Positions 32,804 through 42,379 of a stretch of DNA of 55,975 nt are shown here, piece by piece (within the stretch, counting starts at the first letter, position 1; every line of letters starts with the position of its first letter). The notes under the pieces are model-generated. The model searched no databases and was not told the DNA's origin. It saw only the letters and a program-made list of their open reading frames with translations. Position numbers and translations under genes: made by a program. This DNA comes from Nemertoderma westbladi (Eukaryota; Xenacoelomorpha; Nemertodermatida; Nemertodermatidae): assembly GCA_032718475.1 (NCBI GenBank), contig JAUCBJ010006906.1:1-55975 (forward strand), read 5' to 3'.

Positions 32804-33668
32804 CACCGCCACCCCGTATTAACTTAAGTGTTATAACAGTGCGACCTCCGCTGAAGTTAATTAATTGGCCTTGGCCGTCACGTAAAGTAATTAAGATTGT
32901 TTTTAGTTTTTTATTCAACAATGGGAAATAGCAAATGCTCTCGTATTCGTGATTAATATATTTTCGATTTAATTGCGTTAAAGGGCAGGTTCTTAAGAGC
33001 GGAGCTAAAGCGTCGCCAACAAATGAGCTCTTAATAATATCTGTGTATATAAAGATAGTGTCTTTATTACGTGTTATATTTGTGGGAGCTGGAAAATCTA
33101 AAATGCCAATTTCCGAAATTTTTGGCCCGCTATAATTTAAAATTAATATCGGCTGTTCTATATTGCTTAATTCATCTACTGTAGTGGTACTGTATATATC
33201 CCAATTCGGAATATCCGGATGATTCCGATCCAATAACGGTTTTAAGCCTAGAATTTGTCTTAAATCGCCGCGTAGACTTAATTGTATTTTTTTCAACTTT
33301 TTAGGAAATTTAAATTTAATTCTAGAATTATTTGTATTAAAAATGAATTCGAAATCTCTATATTTCGCTTCAGAATTAAACAGTTTATTTATATCATCAA
33401 TAATCACTTGAATAGAGTTATGCATACCAGGAAATAAACTATATAATTTGGCATCTTTTGCATCTACCCCGATTGACAGCGAAATTTGAGTTTGCAGCGT
33501 AATATTACTGTATGTTGCTTGGTATTGAAGTTCGGCAAGTCCAATTTTGGCATTTGGACCAATATATAATTCTTCGGCTAAATCAACAGTAAACTCACTA
33601 GGATTATTATTGGGATAAGTGTTCAATGAGCTATCTGAAAGTAGAGTGATATATGTATCTGTGGCCAT
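32796..33668 (-). CDS. Structural-type protein A, paralogue of protein B
   Basis: 290-aa protein from the ATG at 33668. The N-terminus TYITLLSDSSLNTYPNNNPS followed by FTVDLAEEL and NAKIGLAELQY has the same layout as protein B, so the two are tandem paralogues. It is beta-rich and ends in a Gly-rich tail (RGGGDG). It is the first gene after a 249-base non-coding gap that separates it from integrase, so a promoter for the structural block probably lies just upstream. Role: probably virion component, by neighbourhood. The frame is intact. Confidence 0.78.
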   Translation of the reverse strand: MATDTYITLLSDSSLNTYPNNNPSEFTVDLAEELYIGPNAKIGLAELQYQATYSNITLQTQISLSIGVDAKDAKLYSLFPGMHNSIQVIIDDINKLFNSEAKYRDFEFIFNTNNSRIKFKFPKKLKKIQLSLRGDLRQILGLKPLLDRNHPDIPNWDIYSTTTVDELSNIEQPILILNYSGPKISEIGILDFPAPTNITRNKDTIFIYTDIIKSSFVGDALAPLLRTCPLTQLNRKYINHEYESICYFPLLNKKLKTILITLRDGQGQLINFSGGRTVITLKLIRGGGDG

Positions 33669-33917
33669 TATTATTATTATTTAAGCTCGCTCTCTCTACT
33701 TGACTCCTTTGTACATACAGTATAATGTTAAATTATAGACATCTGTGACCACATTCATTGTCAGCATCTTCTACAGTATATGCGTGGGATCAATATTTTA
33801 CTGGCTTTATTTAAAGCGGATGAACTATAGATATAGTAATATCATTCGAGTTAATATTATTGATTAATTACGGTCATATGCGACCAAAATGAATTAATAT
33901 ACAGTATAAACCTAAGC
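33669..33917 (-). promoter_or_regulatory. Intergenic gap, probable promoter of the structural block
   Basis: The only sizeable gap in the block. It is AT-rich and contains three copies of tacagtat (about 33716, 33772 and 33902) within 190 bases. Its place directly ahead of the structural genes suggests regulatory function. No defined promoter element was identified with certainty. Confidence 0.4.
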
Positions 33918-34766
33918 TTATTGAATATGCTGTACCCAGGACTGTTTCTTGGATCCGATGAATCGGACTAAATATTCTTTCTTCCCATTGCGTACACGTT
34001 CTTTAAGTTTGCCAATATTTTTTTTGTCAATTGCTAGATAAATATTATTATTCGGGTGGACCTTTTGAAGTTCGTGAGAATAAAATGAGCCCTTTATTAT
34101 AGCTCCGGTGCTGTCCTTAATATCGAACATTACCGCTGGTACTCTATCCAACCTGACCCGATGAATAATAAATAATTCACGTGTCCATTGTTCTCGATAG
34201 CCTTTAGCAAAAGCAGTACGAGCAATAGATAATCGTACTGTATCTCCAACTTTAAATTTTATTTTCTTGTGATTTATCTGTCTATATTTCCCATATAATC
34301 TATTCATTAATTCAGTTTCATTAAATTTATTAACTTCAATAGGTGTCATTTGTATTGTTCTATGATACGACCTATTATAAGCCGAGATAAGCTTAGGTAA
34401 AATTTTTATCCAAATATTATTTCCCCTTTGCGTGAAAATTTTGAACATCTTTGTTTTTAAGGTTCTGTTAAATCTCTCGACAATAGCCGCCTTATTCACA
34501 GAATACATTACGTAATACTGTATACCTAACGTATCTAAATATTTCCTTACAGATTTATTTAGAAACTCAGAACCTTGATCCGTGGCGATTCTGTTTGGTT
34601 TTCCTTTCTGGAATATTTTTTGCAATATACTAATAATTTCAACACCCTTTTTTGTTTTCATAGCATAGCCAAAAGCAAGCCGACTGAAGGCATCAATGCA
34701 TGTTAATATATAGTTATAATTATTATTTTGCGACTTATATTGCTGCATATCCACCAGATCTATCAT
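33918..34766 (-). CDS. Retroviral-type integrase with chromodomain, 5'-truncated
   Basis: DDE integrase core of the Maverick/Polinton type. Catalytic residues as numbered from the first in-frame Met: Asp3 (in IDLVDMQ), Asp63 (ATDQGSEF) and Glu97 (VERFNRTLKTKM), with a 33-residue D-E spacing. After the core come a KFKVGDTVRLS SH3-like segment and a C-terminal chromodomain-like block (KKEYLVRFIGSKKQSWVQ), which in such elements guides insertion to chromatin. The Met at 34766 is an internal codon, not a real start: two bases upstream the BEL LTR begins, so the N-terminal zinc-binding domain is missing and the gene is broken. Confidence 0.9.
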   Translation of the reverse strand: MIDLVDMQQYKSQNNNYNYILTCIDAFSRLAFGYAMKTKKGVEIISILQKIFQKGKPNRIATDQGSEFLNKSVRKYLDTLGIQYYVMYSVNKAAIVERFNRTLKTKMFKIFTQRGNNIWIKILPKLISAYNRSYHRTIQMTPIEVNKFNETELMNRLYGKYRQINHKKIKFKVGDTVRLSIARTAFAKGYREQWTRELFIIHRVRLDRVPAVMFDIKDSTGAIIKGSFYSHELQKVHPNNNIYLAIDKKNIGKLKERVRNGKKEYLVRFIGSKKQSWVQHIQ

Positions 34767-34768
34767 AT

Positions 34769-36375
34769 TGTTCGCGGTATTTCAACTTTCCATAACGCGA
34801 GTTGAATATTTTTGTATTTATTTAAAATTGATTATTCCGATATTACTACTGGGTGCGGGACCATGGGTTTTGGGCACATTCAATAAACTGGGGGCGATTT
34901 ATGGGCGAACTTTGGGGCAACTTACAGGGTACGGGAATAATTTCATAGTTATAAGGGCCAGGGGGGATGGAAAATGCAAGCAGTATTCAGGTTAGCCTGA
35001 GTACTATTAGGCCCTGGCCAACTTCCTGCTGCCTGTAGGGGTGGATTTGGTAATGCGCCAGGCCTAAAGGACAAGGACTGCCCTTAGCGGTCCCTGGCCA
35101 ACGGCAGCTACTACGAGACTGAAAAGAACTCGGAACGCTGACTGCTTGTGTCAGGGATTTGCGACGGGCACCGACGGCCCCTTAGTAGCCAAGCCGTTCT
35201 GGTTCTCGATGATCGAACCCCGGGGTTCGTGAGGGGTGGAGCGGACACGCGAACAGGTGGCCAACTAACGACTGCCCCCTGACCTAAGCCGTACTGGTTC
35301 TCGATGACCGATCCCTTCGGGGTTTGTGAGGGGTGGGACGGACATGCGAAAGGGCTGGCCACAGGACTGGTTTGACAAGGACTGCCCTTAGCGGTCTCGG
35401 GTCAACGGCAGCTACTACGAGCCTGAAAAGAACTCGGAACGCTGACTGCTTGACTGGGATTTGCGACGGGAACCGACGACAGACCCCTTAGCCAAGCCGT
35501 GCTGGTTCTCGATGATCGTTCCCTTCGGGGTTCGTGAGGGGTGGAACGGACACGCGATGGGGTCGAAAGACAAAGGACTAGACTCGACTAGACTCTACTG
35601 GCCTACCGACTGTTCGGAGCAGTTTCTCGGCTGCCGAAGCGACTACGAGCCTGAAACGGACTCGGAAAGCCTAGGTGGTTGGGTTTCTGTGATGAACTGA
35701 CGGACCCCTAGCCAAGCCGTTCTGGTTCTCGATGATCGAACCCTTCGGGGTTCGTGAGGGGTGGAACGGACACGCGAACGGGTCCACCGACACGACAGAC
35801 TCCTAGCCAAGCCGTACTGGTTCTCGATGACCGAACCCTTCGGGGTTCGAGAGGGGTGGTACGGATACGCGACAGAGTCTACCGACTGGACCGACCCTTA
35901 GCCAAGCCGTGCTGGTTCTCGATGATCGTTCCCTTCGGGGTTTGTGAGGGGTGGAACGGACACGCGACAGGGTCGACCGACACCGACACTACGGCACTAG
36001 GACTAGGACCGAGGGAAAATCTGGGGAACATTAGGTAGGCTAAAATTCTGAGTGAACAGCGGGTTATTAAATAATATACCGTAGGGATTTATATTATCGT
36101 GTATAATTATTGTGAATATTTGGTGTATATTGATTTGGGGAAGCCCAAAATTATTCTTAATCAAGGTTCAATATTGTTGAACAAGGTTCAACAGAGTTCA
36201 GTTACATTAAAGAGTATATCCAACTAATGCAGCTTTTCTCAACCGCAAACTTGCATCTTAGAAAATATTCCCTCCCCACAATCAATATCCGGTGACTGGC
36301 CGGGGCTCGGTGGTCTGTTAAGTCACGTCTCCAGCATCGGCGTTTTTCCCCCCTGGTGTAGGAATAACGGCAACA
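34769..36375 (+). repeat. 5' LTR of the BEL element (1607 bp)
   Basis: tgttcgcgg at the left, cggcaaca at the right, matching 46393-47903. The middle holds six diverged units, each with gccaagccgt, tggttctcgatgat and a hairpin such as cgaacccttcggggttcg. The 3' LTR has five. Confidence 0.95.
35205..35965 (+). repeat. LTR-internal hairpin units (six)
   Basis: Six copies of a ~95-100-bp unit with irregular spacers. The conserved core is ctggttctcgatgatcg followed by a hairpin. Two copies form a perfect 7-bp stem closed by a ttcg loop in the c(uucg)g context (35737-35754 and 35832-35849). One is a 16-bp perfect palindrome (35214-35229). The remaining three carry mismatches in the outer stem. 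In RNA these would be exceptionally stable small hairpins within the LTR transcript. Confidence 0.85.
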
Positions 36376-36587
36376 AAATTAAGAATAATTATCGTGGTCA
36401 ACTTCAACTGGTGGAAGTTGAGAATCCTTCAATACTCTTCAAAAACTCTCTACGTGCTTGCCAGCACCCACTACGAGGAAACTCTGGTATTTGAGTTGAG
36501 ACAAAGTCGTGGTTTAATTAATCAGCAAACTCGATCTAACCAACTCGTAGTCGGCAGATCACATATTTGGAGAGTTGTTAACAGGGA

Positions 36588-36779
36588 ATGGAAGTATCGA
36601 TCACACCCATTGATATAATTCAAGTTGAGCCAGGAATCTGGCACGTCGAAGTTGAGGTACAAGGAACGAACGTCGGACGATTCAGGATTACTGTTCGGGT
36701 GGTTCAAGCTGAGTACAATACCTACGAGGAACTGTTTTACGACATCGCGTATCTCGCCATCGACGAGGCGTTACAATGA
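36588..36779 (+). CDS. 63-aa leader ORF of the BEL element
   Basis: Small ORF between the 5' LTR and Gag-Pol. Its stop TGA (36777-36779) overlaps the Gag-Pol start ATG (36776-36778) as ATGA, the classic arrangement for termination-reinitiation. The predicted protein is compact, alternating hydrophobic/charged (IEVEVQG-like strands, then YNTYEELFYDIAYLAIDEAL helix) and resembles a small alpha/beta fold, but I do not recognise it. No signal peptide. It could be a genuine extra product or only a translation-control ORF. Confidence 0.55.
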   Translation: MEVSITPIDIIQVEPGIWHVEVEVQGTNVGRFRITVRVVQAEYNTYEELFYDIAYLAIDEALQ

Positions 36780-39700
36780 CAACAAATAACGTATCCGATA
36801 CCGACGAGATGGATCACCACACAGACTCGGAAGCCGACGAGGTACCAAACGTCAAAAACATGACCCGTCGGTTAGGGGCTCTTAAAGGCGGAGTAACCCG
36901 AGCGTATCAACGGATGGAGAAACAACTCAAGGGAGTCAAAACCCCCCTCAATGAGGTACAAACTCAGCTTCAAAGTATCCGAAATATCCTACAGCGGTAC
37001 GAAAGAATGATACAGGCGTACCAAGAGCTCGTTCCCCCCACCGATCTGGAAAACTACCCCAAGCTGGAAGAACACGTTGTACATCTAGATGGGTTCCGCA
37101 AACAACACCGGAGGACCCTCAGCCTTGTGAGAGGCTATGAGGAACAGTATTACAAGAGGGCTGAAAGAACAGACGCGGAATCAGTACGATCCTCCAGCAT
37201 CAGGACAGGAGTACATCGCAAGAGAATGGGGTCCACCAGAAATCAGCACTCCAGCGCTAGGAGCGAGATATCCGGCTCAGCGCGCAGTTCTCAAGGGGCG
37301 CTCTGGAAAACTCTAGACAAAAGATACGGAAATACCGGAACTATAATTAATAAAACTCTAGAGAGACTGATACAGGATGCGGGATCACTAGGGGACCCAC
37401 AGAACATACAGGAATTCTCCGACTCTATGAAAGATGCCTATTATACTCTGAAACCCTTAAATAAGGAGGACCAGGTGAACAACATTCTAAACCTCCGACA
37501 GATCGCCCGGAAGTTCCCCGGATGGCTACAAAGTAAGTGGGCTTATAAATGTGTAGATCTCCGGCGCAGACATCCAGATCGAGATCCTAGCTTCCTTGAA
37601 ATGTCGGCATTCCTGGACGATATCTCCGAAGCCATGAATGACTCGATGTTTTCAAAACAAAGTCTCGCAAAGTTGGACGGAATAGAGAGCAACTCTAGGA
37701 GTAAGATAACCCCTCCGAAACCGAGATTCCGCCCCCCACCGGTAAGTACGATGGCCATTACCATGGCCGAGGATTCCGACGACGAAGACTACGAGGAACC
37801 GACATCCGCTGAGGAATGGGCATGTTATCTCGCGAGTTGGGCACCCGAAAGGGAAGGCATCACAAATTCCCTGCTCTGTCTCTTCTGTGGGGAGAAACAT
37901 AAAGTGGAATTCTGCAGGAAGTTTCAGTTCGCCGAACTCGTCCCACGTTTCGAGGCGATAATGAAACACCGAGGATGCTTCCGGTGTCTTGGAACAGGTC
38001 ACTACGTTCGGGATTGCGACCAAAGGTCGTGCTGTGCTGTCTGTAACGACCAACGCCATCACACGCTCCTCCACATCCCCGCGAACTTCGACTTTACTAC
38101 CCTCCCCTTTCGGATCGAAGCCAGGCGAAGAGGAGAAACAAACCACGTCTTCAAAGGAACCCGGACAACCCAACGGAGAGAAACCAACCCGTTTAAAATC
38201 TCCACCGATACACCACAAGTAACAAATATTTCGGCCACGATTAATCTTATAAATCGCCGCTACATGGTTTTCGCAAAGGTAATCCCAGTAAGGATCCAAG
38301 GAGTCGGCAAATCTTTGACGACACTCGCATTCCTCGATAACGGGTCCGACGGAACCATCATCGACCGGGATTTTCTCGAGCAACTCGGCCTACAATATGA
38401 GCCTTGTAAACGCCCCATACAAACCATCACCGATAACAGAGAGGTAGAGTCCGGGGAGGTGCAACTCCAGATGGAAGGAGTGATGAAGGGCTACGAAACG
38501 GCTAAGTTAACCATAAAGAACGCCTTGGTACACACAGACCTCCGGGTGCGGTTCCGACAATCAGCCGAGTACGCCCCCCTCATACAATTGGACCGGGACG
38601 ATGTAGACCTGAGGTGTCCGCAGTTGGACGTAAACCGTATCACCCTACTGATCGGACTTGATACACCGGAACTACACATCCCCACCGGAGATATCGCCCG
38701 ATCTATAAACCAGGATGACGGATTTTATGCTGAACGAACAATAATGGGATGGACACTCTGCGGCATTAAGGAGGAAACCACGGACACCTATACCTACCTT
38801 CCCAAATGTCAGATTAAAGAGAATGTAACCTCCGTGGGTTACTGCTCAGCTTCGGATCTTGACGAGGATTTGTTTCTGGAAACCGAGAAAACCCAACGAG
38901 AGATGACGAAATATTTTAATTTGGAGACCCAGGAGTTCGCGGAAAAGGACGAAAATCCATCCGAAGAGGACCAATATTGTATGGACGTTCTCGACCAGGC
39001 CACGTTTAAAGACGGACACTGGAGTTCACCTATGTTATGGAAGGACCCAAATAAACCAATGGCAAACAACGCCAGCATGGCACTTAGGCGACTTAAAGGG
39101 ATTCTACGCCGGTTGAATGACCAACCCGAGATAAAGGAGAAGTATAACACCGTAATCCAAGGATATCTCGATGATGGATTAGCAGAAATGGTACCACGGA
39201 ACGAACTGCAAGGTGGTAAAAGAACATATTATCTCCCGACCCACTATGTAGTAGAAGCCCGCAAAGGTGGGAAAATCCGAGTGGTAAATGATGCTGCCGC
39301 TATATACCAGGGCGAATCCCTAAACAGTCAACTTTATACGGGACCCAACATATATAGCACACTCATCGGCGTATTGATCAGGTTCAGGGAAAACCGGGTA
39401 GCATTCACCTGTGACATCAAGGCCATGTTTCATCAAGTTCGTACGTTACCAAGAGACTCGGACTGTCTACGTATCCTATGGACGGATAAAACGCTCACTC
39501 AACAGGAGATTAGCCAACTCACGATAAAGGACATAGACATAATGCGTATGGTCGTCAGGATCTTCGGCGCTAAGGACTCGCCGGTAGCATGCAGTGACAT
39601 GCTAAAGAGGACGGCAACCATGTGCGAAAACGAGTTCCCTCCAACCGTCATAGAAACCATTCGACGATGCTTCTACGTGGACGACGGATGCGCTGGCGCG

Positions 39701-42379
39701 GATAATGTAGATGAGGCGTATCAGCTAGCAATGGGGATGGTAGAATGTCTAAAGAAAGGAGGGTTCCCACTCGTGAAGTTCAGATCCCACGACAAAACAC
39801 TTATGGAAAAGTTTCCGGAGGACATCCGGCTGGAAAATAACAAGATGTATTCGGAGGATGTGGAACATCGTGTACTCGGGATTGAATGGGACATAGAATC
39901 AGATGAATTCATCTTCAAATATAAACCCCTACCCAAGCCTATGACAAAAAGGGGATGTTTGTCGATAAAAAGTGCAATCTTCGACCCACTAAATTTCATA
40001 TCTCCAGTAACCTTGGCCGGAATGAACCTGATTAAGGAAATGTGGATAGAAGGACTGGGATGGGACGAAGAGCTTCCCCCATACCTTAGCGTCAAATGGA
40101 GAAAATGGACGGAGCAACTCGAACATCTACATCTTATGCGGATACCTAGACCGTTCTTCCTCGATAAACTGCCCACCGATATCTTCCAGCTCCACACCTT
40201 TTCGGATGCTTCAAATACCGGAATCGGCGTAGTAACCTTCTTACGGAGACTAAGTAGCGATGGAAACGGCGATACAAGCTTCTTATTCTCCAAAGCAAAG
40301 ACGGTATCCGGGGAATTCGTAGCAACGATTCCGAGACTCGAGCTACAAGCTGCAGTTTGGGCAGTAAGACAGAATCGCATGGCCATGCGGAACCTACGGA
40401 TCCCCATAGAATCTCAACACTTCTGGGTAGATTCGAGTATAGTTCTCTATTATCTCCACTCTCCATCACGGCGTCACACCACGTTTGTTGCAAACCGAGC
40501 CACAGAGATTAAACAGTGTACCGGCCGAGAACAGTGGCATCACGTAAACGGGAAGGAAAACCCAGCGGACTTATCAAGCCGAGGCGCCACCCCAAAACAA
40601 CTCGGTAAAAGTAAACTCTGGCTTACAGGCCCGGAATTCCTACGGCAGCCACAGTTAACATGGAGTACCCGATTCGACCCCGAACTCGATAGCGGAAAAT
40701 ACTCCGAGGACGATAAAGAGATTCGTAAAATCCATCGAAGCAACGCGGTGGAAATTTATAGTTGCCTGACTGAGCCTGCAAAGGACTCGGGCAGGCACTA
40801 TAACGTCGCGACGATCACTCAACTAGCGACGTCTTTACATCGGTTGATCGAGCGAACTTCATCCATGAGACGGCTCGTCCACCACGTTATAACCCTTCGC
40901 AACTTCCTACGGTGGAAAAACAACAAACCGATAGTTCAACGGAATATACAAGAACTCATTATCGCGGAGAAGTGTATTGTTAGATATGTCCAGAAAGAAA
41001 GTTTCCCCGATGAATGGGAACAACTTAGTGCGGGCAAAACGTTGAAACCGGACAGCCCAGTCTACCAACTAAGACCAATGATGGGAGAGGACGGACTGAT
41101 CCGACTGAATACCCGGATGGCAAACGCCCCGGTCGAATATGAGGTTAAATACCCGGCGCTTCTGCCCGGAACGTCGACACTAGCTAAGCTATTAATTCTA
41201 CAATGTCACGAGGACAACCACCACGCAGGACAGAATTGGATTATAGCTAATATAAGACAAAGATATTGGATCACCCATATCCAGCCACTGATCCGGAAAG
41301 TGTTGAAACGTTGCTTCACCTGCAGACGTTACCTAGCGCCACCAATCACTCAAAAGATGGCCGACTTACCAGCCACCCGTCTACAAGCGGATTCCCAGCC
41401 ATTCTACGTCACCGGGGTGGACTGTTTCGGACCGTTCACGGTTATTGAACGACGATCCAACATCAAATGCTGGGGAGCCATCTTCACCTGCCTGAGGTCT
41501 AGGGCAATTTACCTAGATATCGTGGTAAATCTGACACAACACGCATTCATCAACGCTCTGCGTCGGTTCGTGGCGAACAACGGGACATGCCGCCACATGT
41601 ATTCCGATAATGGTACAAACTTTGTGGGAGGAGAAAGGGAACTCAGAGAGGCGATCGAGGGATGGTTTACCGATAACACCGCATCCCAAGTCTGGAAGGA
41701 ACACCAGATACAGTGGCACTTCCAGACCCCCTTAGCCCCCCATACGAGCGGGGTATGGGAGAAACTGATCGACCTCGTGAAACGATCCATGCGCGTCGCT
41801 CTAGGCGATACCCGGGTAACCCATGACACCCTCCGCACAACATTCTGCGAGATCACGGCTACCCTGAACAACCGACCTATTGTCCCTATCCGCGACGACC
41901 CCACAGACCTGGAGCCCCTCACTCCTAACCACCTACTGGGGAGACCCAAAACCCACGTTCTCCCGGAAACCATGTTCCCGGATCCCAACGAGATCGCGAA
42001 GCATACAAACTGGAAAAAGGCCCAAGCGTTGGCAGCGCATTGGTGGAGAATTTGGGCCCAGGAATATCTCATAACCCTCCGGACCAGGAGAAAATGGAAC
42101 AACACCTACCGGAACGTCGCAGTTGGCGACATGGTACTAGTTAAAGAAGATCTCAAAGACCGCGTTCACTGGCCTGTGGCGCGGGTCGTGACCATACACC
42201 CAAGTAAAGACGGACTTGCGAGGACTGTGACGATACGAACGGCAAAGGGCCACTACCAACGCCCTATCCAGAAGCTGTGCCTTCTTGAAGGCAATGATAG
42301 CGGTGACTCTACGAGAGGTGATAAGATCCCTACTCAAGATCCTGCTGTGGACATTGGTGACAATTACAAACCCGTGTAA
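36776..42379 (+). CDS. BEL/Pao Gag-Pol polyprotein
   Basis: 1867 aa without interruption. Residues ~20-330: coiled-coil/helical Gag region. ~366-440: three zinc-binding motifs (C-x2-C-x3-H-x4-C; C-x2-C-x4-H-x4-C, CFRCLGTGHYVRDC; and a C-x2-C-x4-H-x3-H). ~518: aspartic protease, AFLDNGSDGTII, with Asn where LLDSGS is usual. ~830-1000: RT, with RVVNDAAA, AFTCDIKAMFHQV and the catalytic FYVDDGC at ~967, the YVDD form. ~1140-1260: RNase H, beginning HTFSDASNTG and including RLELQAAVWA. ~1476: integrase zinc finger H-x4-H...C-x2-C. DDE at about 1548 (GVDCFGPF), 1609 (YSDNGTNF) and 1662 (GVWEKLI). The C-terminal VAVGDMVLVKED domain is typical of BEL/Pao. All catalytic motifs are present, so the element may be active. 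Confidence 0.96.
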   Translation: MTTNNVSDTDEMDHHTDSEADEVPNVKNMTRRLGALKGGVTRAYQRMEKQLKGVKTPLNEVQTQLQSIRNILQRYERMIQAYQELVPPTDLENYPKLEEHVVHLDGFRKQHRRTLSLVRGYEEQYYKRAERTDAESVRSSSIRTGVHRKRMGSTRNQHSSARSEISGSARSSQGALWKTLDKRYGNTGTIINKTLERLIQDAGSLGDPQNIQEFSDSMKDAYYTLKPLNKEDQVNNILNLRQIARKFPGWLQSKWAYKCVDLRRRHPDRDPSFLEMSAFLDDISEAMNDSMFSKQSLAKLDGIESNSRSKITPPKPRFRPPPVSTMAITMAEDSDDEDYEEPTSAEEWACYLASWAPEREGITNSLLCLFCGEKHKVEFCRKFQFAELVPRFEAIMKHRGCFRCLGTGHYVRDCDQRSCCAVCNDQRHHTLLHIPANFDFTTLPFRIEARRRGETNHVFKGTRTTQRRETNPFKISTDTPQVTNISATINLINRRYMVFAKVIPVRIQGVGKSLTTLAFLDNGSDGTIIDRDFLEQLGLQYEPCKRPIQTITDNREVESGEVQLQMEGVMKGYETAKLTIKNALVHTDLRVRFRQSAEYAPLIQLDRDDVDLRCPQLDVNRITLLIGLDTPELHIPTGDIARSINQDDGFYAERTIMGWTLCGIKEETTDTYTYLPKCQIKENVTSVGYCSASDLDEDLFLETEKTQREMTKYFNLETQEFAEKDENPSEEDQYCMDVLDQATFKDGHWSSPMLWKDPNKPMANNASMALRRLKGILRRLNDQPEIKEKYNTVIQGYLDDGLAEMVPRNELQGGKRTYYLPTHYVVEARKGGKIRVVNDAAAIYQGESLNSQLYTGPNIYSTLIGVLIRFRENRVAFTCDIKAMFHQVRTLPRDSDCLRILWTDKTLTQQEISQLTIKDIDIMRMVVRIFGAKDSPVACSDMLKRTATMCENEFPPTVIETIRRCFYVDDGCAGADNVDEAYQLAMGMVECLKKGGFPLVKFRSHDKTLMEKFPEDIRLENNKMYSEDVEHRVLGIEWDIESDEFIFKYKPLPKPMTKRGCLSIKSAIFDPLNFISPVTLAGMNLIKEMWIEGLGWDEELPPYLSVKWRKWTEQLEHLHLMRIPRPFFLDKLPTDIFQLHTFSDASNTGIGVVTFLRRLSSDGNGDTSFLFSKAKTVSGEFVATIPRLELQAAVWAVRQNRMAMRNLRIPIESQHFWVDSSIVLYYLHSPSRRHTTFVANRATEIKQCTGREQWHHVNGKENPADLSSRGATPKQLGKSKLWLTGPEFLRQPQLTWSTRFDPELDSGKYSEDDKEIRKIHRSNAVEIYSCLTEPAKDSGRHYNVATITQLATSLHRLIERTSSMRRLVHHVITLRNFLRWKNNKPIVQRNIQELIIAEKCIVRYVQKESFPDEWEQLSAGKTLKPDSPVYQLRPMMGEDGLIRLNTRMANAPVEYEVKYPALLPGTSTLAKLLILQCHEDNHHAGQNWIIANIRQRYWITHIQPLIRKVLKRCFTCRRYLAPPITQKMADLPATRLQADSQPFYVTGVDCFGPFTVIERRSNIKCWGAIFTCLRSRAIYLDIVVNLTQHAFINALRRFVANNGTCRHMYSDNGTNFVGGERELREAIEGWFTDNTASQVWKEHQIQWHFQTPLAPHTSGVWEKLIDLVKRSMRVALGDTRVTHDTLRTTFCEITATLNNRPIVPIRDDPTDLEPLTPNHLLGRPKTHVLPETMFPDPNEIAKHTNWKKAQALAAHWWRIWAQEYLITLRTRRKWNNTYRNVAVGDMVLVKEDLKDRVHWPVARVVTIHPSKDGLARTVTIRTAKGHYQRPIQKLCLLEGNDSGDSTRGDKIPTQDPAVDIGDNYKPV

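Larger units (their letters stand above)
29048..34768 (-). mobile_element. Maverick/Polinton- or adintovirus-like endogenous element, structural half
   Basis: Seven minus-strand ORFs, from integrase at 34766 down to the 199-aa ORF ending at 29048, with almost no spacing, AT-rich throughout and without introns. Integrase with chromodomain plus adenain-like protease plus capsid-type proteins is the signature of Maverick/Polinton-type elements and relatives. DNA polymerase B and a packaging ATPase, normally part of such elements, are not seen. The upstream side is cut at 34768/34769 by the BEL LTR and does not resume on its far side. No terminal inverted repeat could be identified, because one end is missing. 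Confidence 0.8.

Noticed and set aside
35111-36038. Several 60-97-codon frames in the LTRs
   Set aside because: They are duplicated in both LTRs, lie in the hairpin repeat units and have repetitive translations.
37652-42105. Antisense frames of 100-243 codons within Gag-Pol
   Set aside because: Shadows of the GC-richer sense coding sequence.
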